Source of the DNA: an uncultured Muribaculaceae bacterium
GTDB lineage: Bacteria > Bacteroidota > Bacteroidia > Bacteroidales > Muribaculaceae
DNA: 46,807 nt
Assembly: GCA_910579995.1 (NCBI GenBank)
Contig: CAJTWH010000024.1
Coordinates: forward strand, 1-46,807
Reading direction: 5' to 3'
The notes beneath the pieces were generated by a model. The model made no database searches. It worked only from the letters and a program-made list of their open reading frames with translations, and was not told the origin of the DNA. Position 1 is the first letter of the stretch; each line of letters opens with the position of its first letter. Below, piece after piece: positions 31,436 to 39,507 of the stretch. The position numbers and the translations under genes were made by a program.

Positions 31436-33544
31436 GTGGAAAGAATCAGATGTACCGTAGAGGGCGTGACATATTTCAATTCCGAGAACGGATGGTCGGT
31501 GGTGAGGGTGCGCACCGACCCCGACGGCAAGCGCATGATCGCCACGGGCTTCATGGGTGAGCCGGCCTCGGGAATATGCCTTGAGCTCGAAGGCGAATAC
31601 CGCAACGACCCTCGCTATGGCATGCAGCTTGCCGTTGAGAACTGGCAGGAGATAATGCCGCTGAGCGTGAAAGGTATAGAGGCCTATCTTGCCTCAGGCC
31701 GTATTAAAGGTATAGGCAAGGCCTCGGCGAAGGCTATCGTAAAGAAATTCGGCAAGGATACCATAGATATTCTCGACAACGATATAGAGCGCATTGACGA
31801 AGTGCCGGGCTTGGGAGAGAAGCGCCGGGCTCAGATCAAGTCCGGATGGCAGGCGCATGTGGCTATGCGCAGGGTGCTGATCGGGCTGCAGGGCTTGGGC
31901 ATATCTTCAGCCTACGCCACAAAAATCTATAAGGAATATGGCGGCGACGCTCTTGAGAAGGTTAACGGCAACCCTTATCGACTTGCCGACGATATCGACG
32001 GCATAGGCTTCAAGGTGGCCGACGACATCGCCGCCGGCATGGGCTATGCCAAGAACGACCCGAGGAGAATTGCCGCCGGTGTTTTGTTTGCCCTGCATAA
32101 GTTTGCCGACGACGGACATGTATTCGCCCCTGCAGATGAACTTGCCCGCATGGCGGCCTCAATGCTCGGGATTTCAGACAACGAGGCAGCCGACGCCATA
32201 GCCGACCTATCTGCCGACAAAAAACTCGTAGTGGAAGACGGGGCCGCTTACCTGCCGATGTATTTTTATGCCGAGAGAGGAGTGGCGCGGCGTCTGCGCA
32301 AGCTTATCACCACACCATGCTATGCCGGCAAGGCGTCGGCGCCCGAGAGGGCTCCCGAGGGTATCGTTTACGACACCGTGCAGCAGGAAGCTATCGACAA
32401 GGCTCTGGCAGCCAAGGTGATGGTGCTCACAGGCGGTCCGGGCACGGGCAAGACGACCACTGTAAAAGGCATAATCTCATCATTCAAGTCAAGGAAGATG
32501 AAGATTTTGCTGGCCGCCCCTACCGGGCGTGCGGCCAAGCGCATGAGCGAGACCACGGGCATGGAGGCGTCGACGATTCATCGCCTGCTTGAATACAGCC
32601 CCTACGGCGGCTTTACGCGCGACGAGGAGAACCCTCTCGAGGGCGATGTGCTGATTCTCGACGAGTGCTCGATGATTGACCTTCTTCTTTTCAACAGCCT
32701 TGTCAAGGCCATGCCGCCACGCATGCGTCTTATTATGGTCGGCGACATTGACCAGCTGCCGAGCGTGGGGGCGGGCAATGTGCTGAGCGACATCATCAGC
32801 TCGGCGACGGTGTCGGTGGTGCGGCTGTCGCGTATCTTCAGGCAGGCTCAGGAAAGCCGCATTGTAACGAATGCCCATGCCATCAACAATGGCCGCATGC
32901 CCGACATTTCGAACGGACTTAAATCTGACTTCTTCTTTATCCACACCGACGACCAAGATATCGCACCCACGATAGTGAATCTTGTATCTGCGCGTCTGCC
33001 AAAGACTTACGGACTGAAGCCGACCGACATCCAAGTGCTCACGCCGATGTATAAGGGCGATATCGGCGCGTCGGCTCTCAATGCAGCCCTGCAGCAGGCC
33101 ATCAATCCGCGCGGCGATAGCATACGCCGCGGCGAGACCCTCTACCGTCTCGGCGACAAGGTAATGCAGGTAAAGAACAATTACGAAAAGAATATCTTCA
33201 ACGGCGACATAGGCTTCATAACGCTTATCGACGATGACGACGACAAGATACGTATCAAATTTGACCGGCGAGAGATAGAATATACCCTCTCTGACCTCGA
33301 CGAGATAATGCCGGCCTACGCCATCACTATCCATAAGAGCCAAGGGTCGGAATTCCCTATCGTCGTGATACCGGTCACCAACCGGCATTACGTCATGCTC
33401 CAGCGCAATCTCATCTACACCGGCATTACCCGCGCCAAGCAGATATGCGTGCTCGTGGGCAATGTACGAGCCTTGAGCTATGCCGTTGACCGCCAGCTGA
33501 TATGCTCGCGCAACTCACGACTGGCCGAGCGTCTGCAAAAATAA
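31436..33544 (+). CDS. recD2: RecD2-type ATP-dependent 5'-3' DNA helicase
   Basis: RecD2 is the stand-alone RecD-like superfamily 1B helicase used in DNA repair and replication. It is 702 residues, close to other RecD2 proteins. The N-terminal OB-like domain (CTVEGVTYFNSENGWSVVRV) is followed by helix-hairpin-helix units (GRIKGIGKASAKAIVKKFG, VPGLGEKRRAQI). The motor contains Walker A GGPGTGKTTT at 333-342, Walker B LILDECSMID, and IHKSQGSEFP plus YTGITRAK near the C-terminus. The start is GTG at 31436. It is needed because the conserved N-terminal strand begins within ten residues, and no in-frame ATG precedes it. A bidirectional terminator follows. Confidence 0.95.
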   Translation: MERIRCTVEGVTYFNSENGWSVVRVRTDPDGKRMIATGFMGEPASGICLELEGEYRNDPRYGMQLAVENWQEIMPLSVKGIEAYLASGRIKGIGKASAKAIVKKFGKDTIDILDNDIERIDEVPGLGEKRRAQIKSGWQAHVAMRRVLIGLQGLGISSAYATKIYKEYGGDALEKVNGNPYRLADDIDGIGFKVADDIAAGMGYAKNDPRRIAAGVLFALHKFADDGHVFAPADELARMAASMLGISDNEAADAIADLSADKKLVVEDGAAYLPMYFYAERGVARRLRKLITTPCYAGKASAPERAPEGIVYDTVQQEAIDKALAAKVMVLTGGPGTGKTTTVKGIISSFKSRKMKILLAAPTGRAAKRMSETTGMEASTIHRLLEYSPYGGFTRDEENPLEGDVLILDECSMIDLLLFNSLVKAMPPRMRLIMVGDIDQLPSVGAGNVLSDIISSATVSVVRLSRIFRQAQESRIVTNAHAINNGRMPDISNGLKSDFFFIHTDDQDIAPTIVNLVSARLPKTYGLKPTDIQVLTPMYKGDIGASALNAALQQAINPRGDSIRRGETLYRLGDKVMQVKNNYEKNIFNGDIGFITLIDDDDDKIRIKFDRREIEYTLSDLDEIMPAYAITIHKSQGSEFPIVVIPVTNRHYVMLQRNLIYTGITRAKQICVLVGNVRALSYAVDRQLICSRNSRLAERLQK

Positions 33545-33590
33545 AAAAACCGCACCGCAGCCTGCGCCGCGGTACGGAAGTATTTTTCAA
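33542..33590. terminator. bidirectional terminator between recD2 and the M48 gene
   Basis: CCGCACCGC (33550-33558) and GCGGTACGG (33569-33577) pair with one mismatch. An A tract lies on the left (33543-33549) and a T tract on the right (33582-33587), so it can serve both converging genes. Confidence 0.75.
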
Positions 33591-33601
33591 GAAACAGTGT
33601 T

Positions 33602-34381
33602 TTATTCGGGGCGGGAGAAACCGTCTTTGTTGCAACGTTTTGTCATTGCTTCGATACGCGACTTCGTCTCGGGATGAGAAGAGAACATCTTCTGCACGTA
33701 GCTCGATTGAGCACCGGCTTCCTGCTCCATCTTCATCATCTTCTCGAATGCCATAACCATGCCCCAAGGATTTCGGCCATTTGCGACAAGGAAATCATAG
33801 CCGCAGTTGTCGGCTTCTTTCTCCTGCTTCTGAGAATATTTTGCGTCGACAAGGCTTGTGGCGAGGCTACCGAGCTGCGAGTCAGAGAGCTTGGCAGCTA
33901 CACCGCCGGCAGCCGACACGGCGTCTTTGGCAGCACCGGTAAGGAGCTGGGTGCGGAAAGCATTTTTGGAGTGGTGCTTGAGCACATGGCCGATCTCATG
34001 ACCGATAATGCCCATGAGTTCGTCGTCGTTCATGATGTCCATCAGCGAGGAGAAGACGCGCACACTGCCGTCGGGGCAGGCGAAAGCATTGATGTCGATA
34101 ACATCGTAGACCTTGAAATTCAGAGGTATCCCATCGGCGTCGGTGACACCTTCAGTAAGTTTTTTGAGACGTACGGTATAGGGGTTGTCGTCGGGGAGCA
34201 CAGGGTTATGCTCGTCCATCCAGTCGACAGATTCTTTAACGTAGGCAGCCATTTCGGCGTCGGTCAAAGTGAGAGCCTTGGCAGCTTTAGCAGCTCCACC
34301 AATAGCCTTGTTCAAGTTGAATTGCGCCGATACCGACACAACGGCAGCGAGGCACAGAATTGTCAAAAATATCTTTTTCAT
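33602..34381 (-). CDS. secreted M48-family metallopeptidase
   Basis: This is a 259-residue zinc peptidase with a signal peptide (MKKIFLTILCLAAVVSVSAQ), so it is periplasmic or lipoprotein-free secreted. The zinc motif HEIGH is at 128-132 and the third ligand is Glu189 in QKEADNC-type sequence (EKEADNCGYDF). It has the compact form of the LoiP/YcaL group (about 250 residues) with no transmembrane anchor or TPR tail. Related proteins take part in outer-membrane protein quality control; a role here is inferred only from the family. The gene is monocistronic, with a -7 element (minus strand TAATTTTG, plus 34405-34412) about 24 bp before the ATG. Confidence 0.9.
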   Translation of the reverse strand: MKKIFLTILCLAAVVSVSAQFNLNKAIGGAAKAAKALTLTDAEMAAYVKESVDWMDEHNPVLPDDNPYTVRLKKLTEGVTDADGIPLNFKVYDVIDINAFACPDGSVRVFSSLMDIMNDDELMGIIGHEIGHVLKHHSKNAFRTQLLTGAAKDAVSAAGGVAAKLSDSQLGSLATSLVDAKYSQKQEKEADNCGYDFLVANGRNPWGMVMAFEKMMKMEQEAGAQSSYVQKMFSSHPETKSRIEAMTKRCNKDGFSRPE

Positions 34382-34404
34382 TGCTTTTGGTTAGAATTAC
34401 ACTG

Positions 34405-34412
34405 CAAAATTA
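34405..34412 (-). promoter_or_regulatory. promoter -7 element of the M48 gene
   Basis: The minus strand reads TAATTTTG about 24 bp ahead of the start. No clear -33 element is seen. Confidence 0.45.
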
Positions 34413-34473
34413 CTGATTTTTCACGAAGCTTCATACATAATGTACGATTTAATTCATATTCTATAGCTCAAAA

Positions 34474-34505
34474 TTTGTGTCTTTGCCTGATTGTAGTTAA
34501 CTTTG
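34474..34505 (+). promoter_or_regulatory. promoter of the three-gene secreted/outer-membrane unit
   Basis: TTTG at 34474-34477 and TAACTTTG at 34498-34505 are 20 bp apart, a full match. The leader would be about 20 nt. Confidence 0.75.
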
Positions 34506-34528
34506 CTCCCGTATAAAAACCGATCACA

Positions 34529-35686
34529 ATGAAAAAACTCTACTTACTGATTCTCACCGCTGCCATGGCACTGAGCGCAAACGCTTTCAGCCCAATGGGA
34601 GAGATGAACACACGTCGACAGACGCCTGTATTTGACGGCCAGACAGTCACAGTCAACCGGCCCGCGCTTGGCAAACCGCTTCCAAAGAAAGTGCAGAGCC
34701 GCGTGCAAATGCCTCAGCCAATGACAGCTCAGGAAGTACAGGGTGCGTATATCTTCAGCTTCATGGGCTTTGTAGGAGCAAGTATCGACCTTACCCTTTA
34801 CACCCCCGGCGACATCTCCATCGCAGCTGTCGACGACACCAATGTAAGCATAGGCCCGTTCTATTGGAATGTATATTTCGACGGTGTATTCGACCGCGAT
34901 ACGCAGACCATCACCCTCAAGGCCGGGCAGGAAAAGCCAATCATAGGCAATCCAAGCCCCGTGAACCTCACCATTTATTCTCTCAACGACATGACCGGCG
35001 CCAAGGAAGACGTGGTGCTCACCATCGACGCGGCCAACCATCTTATCAGCTGGGAGTCGTCGAGCACTGTTGTTGAAATAGCACAAGTTGGCAGGGATGT
35101 GGCCGCAGCTACAATCATGGGTATCTATCTTGATTATGCCAACACCTACATGTCGAGCTACGATGTCAACGCCCGCGGTGGCCTTGAAGGCCCCTACATG
35201 AGCCTGCTGTGGGTAGAGCCTACCGCAAGCGGCAAAATCGCCGTAACCAATTTCTGCGACGCCGGCGCCCTGAGCACCATAAATCTTGAGGTAGACAATG
35301 CAAACCGCACGGCAAGCGTCACCGACGGGTACTATGCCTCGGAGCTGAAGCTGTGGCAACTCGATAGTGCTTTCAGCCCCGTGTCAAGCACTGTCACATT
35401 CGAATCGGGAATATACGACGCCGATGATATGGCCGGCACGGAAGAGCGCCTCGCATTGAAAAACAATGGCGTGGGAGCTCTCACATCCGACAAAAAGCAA
35501 GGTTACAAATTCGCCGACATCCAGATACTCATGCCCTACAATCCCTTTACCACCGGCATTGAGGAAGTGAGCAGCGACAATGCCGAGGCAGAATACTATA
35601 ATCTCCAAGGCGTACGCGTGGCAAACCCGGAGAAAGGTCTGTATATCGAGCGCAAAGGAAACAACACCCGAAAAGTAATACTTTAA
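34529..35686 (+). CDS. secreted protein with C-terminal LQGVRV-type tail, function unknown
   Basis: The 385-residue product has a signal peptide (KKLYLLILTAAMALSANA). The mature part is beta-rich with no catalytic motif I can name; two repeated halves can be guessed from similar runs (EVQGAYIFSFMGFVG and AATIMGIYLDYANTYMSSY). The C-terminus reads EYYNLQGVRVANPEKGLYIERKG...KVIL. This resembles the short C-terminal sorting-type domains of Bacteroidales secreted proteins, which read NLQGxRVxxPxKGxYI. It lies 15 bp upstream of a related gene (35702-36784). The two look like diverged tandem duplicates, exported together to the surface. Confidence 0.75.
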   Translation: MKKLYLLILTAAMALSANAFSPMGEMNTRRQTPVFDGQTVTVNRPALGKPLPKKVQSRVQMPQPMTAQEVQGAYIFSFMGFVGASIDLTLYTPGDISIAAVDDTNVSIGPFYWNVYFDGVFDRDTQTITLKAGQEKPIIGNPSPVNLTIYSLNDMTGAKEDVVLTIDAANHLISWESSSTVVEIAQVGRDVAAATIMGIYLDYANTYMSSYDVNARGGLEGPYMSLLWVEPTASGKIAVTNFCDAGALSTINLEVDNANRTASVTDGYYASELKLWQLDSAFSPVSSTVTFESGIYDADDMAGTEERLALKNNGVGALTSDKKQGYKFADIQILMPYNPFTTGIEEVSSDNAEAEYYNLQGVRVANPEKGLYIERKGNNTRKVIL

Positions 35687-35701
35687 CGAACATCCCTGAA
35701 A

Positions 35702-36784
35702 ATGAAAAAACTAAGTTTGGCTCTCGCAGCCTTCGGCCTGTCGCTGTCAGCTGTAGCACTCGACAAGCCCCAAACAGCCAAAGACATCGAAGGCCTTTAC
35801 TATATGGAAGGTACCATCAATGAGCAAAACACCGGATGGTATAACCGCAATATCGGCGCTGTGACAATCTCATCTACCGAGGAAGGTACGCTGAAAATCA
35901 ACAACTTCGTATACCGCGGTCTGAGCTTCGAGGTGGAATTCGACGCTGCCAAGCAGACAATCACCATACCTACGGGTCAGTCGGCAACCGACAGCAATCT
36001 TACCGACCTCACCGTATATCAATACAGCTACAATACGCGTCAGGCCACTCCGGTGGTATTCAATATCGATGTAGAGCACCGTACACTGCTCTTCAACGGC
36101 GTATCCGGCTCGACCGTAAATGAGGTCATAACCCTCGCAATGCCCGGCATGAGCCCCGGCACCAATACTGTCGCCAACATCGCAATGGCTTATATGTGGT
36201 TTACCAACAGCCAGATGCAGACCCGCACCTTGGAGCAATACAACGACGGCTCGAGCACTGCATATCCTATTTGGGTAGAGCTCAAAGACGGCAAGCTTAT
36301 TGTCGACAACTTCGCCGGCAACGGCTTCTGGAGCTATCCCGTTACTTTTGAGCTTGACAACACCAATCATTTCGCCTACGCCAAAGACCAAGTGATAACC
36401 GTAAAAGACAATCTCAAATACTATCTCTGGAGTTCGGCCGACGGCTACCTCGAAGATACCGAAGTAGGTTTCGCAGGTGCTGAGGTTGAAGGTGAAGACG
36501 GCTGGTGGGCTCTTACTTCGGGCGGCACAATCGGCATACTGAACGAGAAATACACCACAACCAATCCGCCGACAACAACCAACTACGACAAATTCTTTAT
36601 CGAGGCCATGATATTCCTGCCCTTCAATCCTTTTACCGAAACAAGCGGTGTGGGCGCTATCGAGGCTGATGAGAATGCACCTGTGGAGTATTTCAATCTT
36701 CAGGGCGTGCGTGTAGAGAATCCTTCGAACGGCATTTTTATCCGCCGTCAGGGCTCTGAAGTTACCAAAGTAGCTGTCAAATAA
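35702..36784 (+). CDS. secreted protein related to the preceding gene product
   Basis: The 360-residue product has a signal peptide (KKLSLALAAFGLSLSAVA), then a beta-rich body. Features shared with the upstream neighbour include DIEGLYYMEGTINEQN near the start, internal TDLTVYQYSYN, the segment FLPFNPFTETSGVGAIEADENA (neighbour: MPYNPFTTGIEEVSSDNA), and the tail EYFNLQGVRVENPSNGIFIRRQGSEVTKVAVK. This supports duplication of one ancestral gene. No known fold or enzyme motif is visible. It is followed nine bases later by the small barrel gene in what looks like one operon. Confidence 0.75.
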   Translation: MKKLSLALAAFGLSLSAVALDKPQTAKDIEGLYYMEGTINEQNTGWYNRNIGAVTISSTEEGTLKINNFVYRGLSFEVEFDAAKQTITIPTGQSATDSNLTDLTVYQYSYNTRQATPVVFNIDVEHRTLLFNGVSGSTVNEVITLAMPGMSPGTNTVANIAMAYMWFTNSQMQTRTLEQYNDGSSTAYPIWVELKDGKLIVDNFAGNGFWSYPVTFELDNTNHFAYAKDQVITVKDNLKYYLWSSADGYLEDTEVGFAGAEVEGEDGWWALTSGGTIGILNEKYTTTNPPTTTNYDKFFIEAMIFLPFNPFTETSGVGAIEADENAPVEYFNLQGVRVENPSNGIFIRRQGSEVTKVAVK

Positions 36785-36793
36785 ACTTTGATT

Positions 36794-37345
36794 ATGAAAA
36801 AATATATCCTTATCGCTATAATGGCGCTCGTTGGTATCTGCGCCAACGCGCAGTACCGCTATTATGCCGGTGGCACACTTGGCTTCTGGCACAGCACTCA
36901 GAATGACGTTTCCACAAACACATTCACCATCTTGCCCGAGCTCGGCATGAGCCTTGACGAGCATTGGGGAATAGGCACGACAATCGGCTATTCGCTAAAT
37001 CGTATCAACGATCTCGATATCACCTCCCATCTCTTCGAGTTCAACCCCTACGCCCGCTACACCTATTTCCGCACCGACAACGGGCTGCTCAATCTCTTCG
37101 TTGACGGCACTGTAGGTCTCGGTCTCGGCCACACCACTGACTCGGGTACAGCCTGCACATGGCAGATAGGTGTGACTCCCGGTATCGCCATCAATCTCTC
37201 CGACCGCTTCTGTATTGCCGGCCATGTGGGATTCATCGGCTACAAAGGCGCCAACAACGCTGCCAAAGCCGGCGGACATGCCGAGGAAGGTGGCATACTC
37301 CTCAACGGCCAGAACCTCACTCTGAGCTTCTATGTGAATTTCTAA
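36794..37345 (+). CDS. small outer-membrane beta-barrel protein
   Basis: The ATG at 36794 gives 183 residues; a TTG two codons upstream is not needed. A signal peptide (MKKYILIAIMALVGICANAQ) is followed by alternating strands: RYYAGGTLGFWHS, TFTILPELGMSLDEHWGIGTTIGYSLN, YARYTYFRTDNGLLNLFVDGTVGLGLG, IGVTPGIAINLSDRFCIAGHVGFIGY. It ends in LTLSFYVNF with a terminal Phe, typical of barrel proteins inserted by BamA. About eight strands are expected (OmpX/OmpW size). It is third in the operon with the two secreted proteins and is followed by a very stable hairpin. Confidence 0.88.
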   Translation: MKKYILIAIMALVGICANAQYRYYAGGTLGFWHSTQNDVSTNTFTILPELGMSLDEHWGIGTTIGYSLNRINDLDITSHLFEFNPYARYTYFRTDNGLLNLFVDGTVGLGLGHTTDSGTACTWQIGVTPGIAINLSDRFCIAGHVGFIGYKGANNAAKAGGHAEEGGILLNGQNLTLSFYVNF

Positions 37346-37362
37346 ACCTTTCTGCATAATGG

Positions 37363-37400
37363 GATAGCGGGTCGTCCGGGATACCGGACGACCCGCTATC
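37363..37400 (+). terminator. perfect 17-bp hairpin ending the secreted-protein operon
   Basis: GATAGCGGGTCGTCCGG (37363-37379) and CCGGACGACCCGCTATC (37384-37400) are exact inverted repeats around a GATA loop. The sequence after it (GTATTCTTATAC) is only weakly T-rich. It probably acts as a terminator or 3' protecting structure. Confidence 0.7.
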
Positions 37401-37471
37401 GTATTCTTATACAATTACCTTTTGAGAAGCGCCCGTGCCTCGGCACGGCCTCACAATACAGACAATCCGGA

Positions 37472-38761
37472 CTATTCCTCTGCCGGTTCGGGCTTGGTGA
37501 TACGGATGAGTTCGAGGCGGTTGGATGATTTCTTGAGGATGTCGAAGCGGAGCGGGTCGATCATCACTGTCTCGCCTTGTGCGGGGATTGTTCCGGTGGT
37601 ATGGAGCAGGTAGCCGGCTACGGTCTGATAGCTGTCGTCTTCCGGTATCTCGAAGCCAAAGCGCTCGTTGATATCGGCAATCTCGCAGCGACCGGAGAAT
37701 TCGAAGATACCCGGAGCTACCTCTCGTGCGATAAGGCCTGAATTATCGTGCTCATCCTCGATATTGCCGCATATTTCTTCCATAAGGTCTTCAAGGGTAA
37801 GCATGCCAGCTGTGCCGCCGAACTCGTCAATAACAATCGCTATCGAGCGTTTCTGCTGCAGCAGACGGCGCATCATGGTGTTGGCCATGAGATTTTCGGG
37901 AGTATACAGCACCGGCTTGATACGGGTCTTCCAATCTACCACCGGGTCAAACAGCTCACTCACATGTATATAGCCGAGTATGGTGTCGATATCGTCGCGG
38001 TAGACTATCACCTTTGAGCGGCCGGTGCTTGTAAAGAGCTCCACGAGCTGCTCGCGTGTGCCGGTATCTACATTGATGGCTACGATTTCATTGCGCGGTA
38101 TCATACAGTCGCGCACATGGGTCGAAGAGAAATCGAGGGCATTGCGGAATATCTTCACCTCATTCTCAACCTCCTGCTTCTGCTCTTCCATATCGTCGAT
38201 GGTCTCCTCGATATAGTCGTTGAGGTCACCGATAGATATAAGGTGCATTTTCTTGTCCGCGTCTTTTACGCCGACAAGGCGCATGAGGGTGCGCGAGAGC
38301 CACGAAGTAAAGGCCGATATCGGATAAAGCACGATGTAGAACAGATACATCGGCAATGCCATGAATTTGAAAGAGTTGTTGGGGTTGATACCGAAGATTG
38401 TCTTGGGCAGGAACTCGCCTGTAAGCAGTATCACAAGTGTAGATATCAGCGTCTGGCCGAAGAGTATAAACACCTCGTTGTTATATACCTGAGCGAGCAG
38501 AGGCTCAATGAGCGCGGCCGCTCCCATACCGTATATCACAAGCACCACATTGTTGCCTACAAGTATGGTGGAGATAAACAATTCGGAGTGGGAATAGAAG
38601 CGGTTGATTATCCGGCCAATGAAGCCGCCCTTGTTCACGTCGAGCTCCACACGCACGCGGTCGGAGGTCACAAATGCCATTTCCACGCCGGAAAAAAGAG
38701 CCGACAGAATGAGCGATACAAGAGTTATGCTAATCCACACAGAGGGGTCTGATACACTCAT
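37472..38761 (-). CDS. CNNM/CBS-domain hemolysin-family membrane protein (CorC/GldE-like)
   Basis: The 429-residue protein has an N-terminal CNNM membrane domain with about four helices (ISITLVSLILSALFSGVEMAFV, LVGNNVVLVIYGMGAAALIEPL). A tandem CBS pair follows (about residues 210-330, with VRDCMIPRNEIVAINVD and FGGTAGMLTLEDLMEEICGNI), then a C-terminal CorC/HlyC transporter-associated domain (FEFSGRCEIADINERFGFEIP). The family is linked to magnesium or other cation transport, and GldE-like members occur in gliding Bacteroidetes. It is the last gene of the coaX-OMP-lptC operon, starting seven bases after lptC. Assigning GldE specifically would need alignment. Confidence 0.9.
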   Translation of the reverse strand: MSVSDPSVWISITLVSLILSALFSGVEMAFVTSDRVRVELDVNKGGFIGRIINRFYSHSELFISTILVGNNVVLVIYGMGAAALIEPLLAQVYNNEVFILFGQTLISTLVILLTGEFLPKTIFGINPNNSFKFMALPMYLFYIVLYPISAFTSWLSRTLMRLVGVKDADKKMHLISIGDLNDYIEETIDDMEEQKQEVENEVKIFRNALDFSSTHVRDCMIPRNEIVAINVDTGTREQLVELFTSTGRSKVIVYRDDIDTILGYIHVSELFDPVVDWKTRIKPVLYTPENLMANTMMRRLLQQKRSIAIVIDEFGGTAGMLTLEDLMEEICGNIEDEHDNSGLIAREVAPGIFEFSGRCEIADINERFGFEIPEDDSYQTVAGYLLHTTGTIPAQGETVMIDPLRFDILKKSSNRLELIRITKPEPAEE

Positions 38762-38767
38762 TATCTA

Positions 38768-39490
38768 TTATATTTTTTTTAATTTTACAGGTTTAACTTT
38801 GTGGCCGTTGACGTATTTGGGCTGCGTGTCGGCCTCAGCCTCCCGCGCGGCTGCACTCGGGCGCTGACGGGGCTGGCGGCGCGCGGCGCGCGTGCTGTCG
38901 GTGGCGGCGGTATCGGCTGCGGCAGAGCTTTCTTTCTCCGGCCGCTCTACAGGGAGGATAGCCGTAGGACGGTTGACGGTATAATAAAGCATACTTTGGT
39001 CTGACTCAAAGCCATAGCCCTCTATTATACGGTCGGTGCGGACGATATGGATAAAGGAGTCGGAGTAGATTTTGCGCGCGTTCTGATCCCAGAAGAGCTG
39101 CTGGGTGAGAAAGGAATCGGCCTCGGTGTTTACCATCACCACATTTCCGTCGAGCTGCCAGAGGCGTTTGCGCGAGAAGTATATGGCCGAGTCGCACACG
39201 ACATTGGCCGACGGCTGCATTTCGAGGTCATACTGCTGCAGCTCAAGGCCTTCGGGAAAGCGCCAGAATGGTTCTTCGGCGTCTTCGAACATCAACCACG
39301 CCGGCGCGGTGAGATGGTAGCGGGTATAGCCGGAGTCGCTTATGAGGGTCGACACGTCAGAGGTGGCCATGGTAGGCGTTGTCATCCCATCGCCTACATT
39401 GGGCACATAGCGCTTCTGCTCCTGCCCGCAGCCACATAGTAATGTAGCCGCAATCCAGCTAAGGACCGCGGCTGCAGGAAAGGCCAGCAT
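38768..39490 (-). CDS. lptC: LPS export ABC transporter periplasmic protein LptC, lipoprotein-like
   Basis: LptC links the inner-membrane LptBFG extractor to the periplasmic LptA bridge for lipopolysaccharide export. The ATG at 39490 gives 240 residues with a hydrophobic start (MLAFPAAAVLSWIAATLLCGCG). That start contains a Cys in a lipobox-like position, so membrane anchoring by lipid is possible. The beta-jellyroll part is recognisable: YTRYHLTAPAWLMFEDAEEPFWRFPEGLELQQYD, ANVVCDSAIYFSRKRLWQLDGNVVMVN, IIEGYGFESDQSM. A C-terminal low-complexity region (ARRQPRQRPSAAAREAEAD) is extra. The start lies 17 bp after the OMP stop; an upstream frame extension overlaps that gene and is rejected. Confidence 0.88.
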   Translation of the reverse strand: MLAFPAAAVLSWIAATLLCGCGQEQKRYVPNVGDGMTTPTMATSDVSTLISDSGYTRYHLTAPAWLMFEDAEEPFWRFPEGLELQQYDLEMQPSANVVCDSAIYFSRKRLWQLDGNVVMVNTEADSFLTQQLFWDQNARKIYSDSFIHIVRTDRIIEGYGFESDQSMLYYTVNRPTAILPVERPEKESSAAADTAATDSTRAARRQPRQRPSAAAREAEADTQPKYVNGHKVKPVKLKKI

Positions 39491-39507
39491 TGACCTTTGC
39501 TTACGTC

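Noticed and set aside
35870..36964. Minus-strand frame of 364 codons opposite the secreted protein at 35702-36784
   Set aside because: It is antisense to a gene with a clear signal peptide and paralogue, and has no domain.
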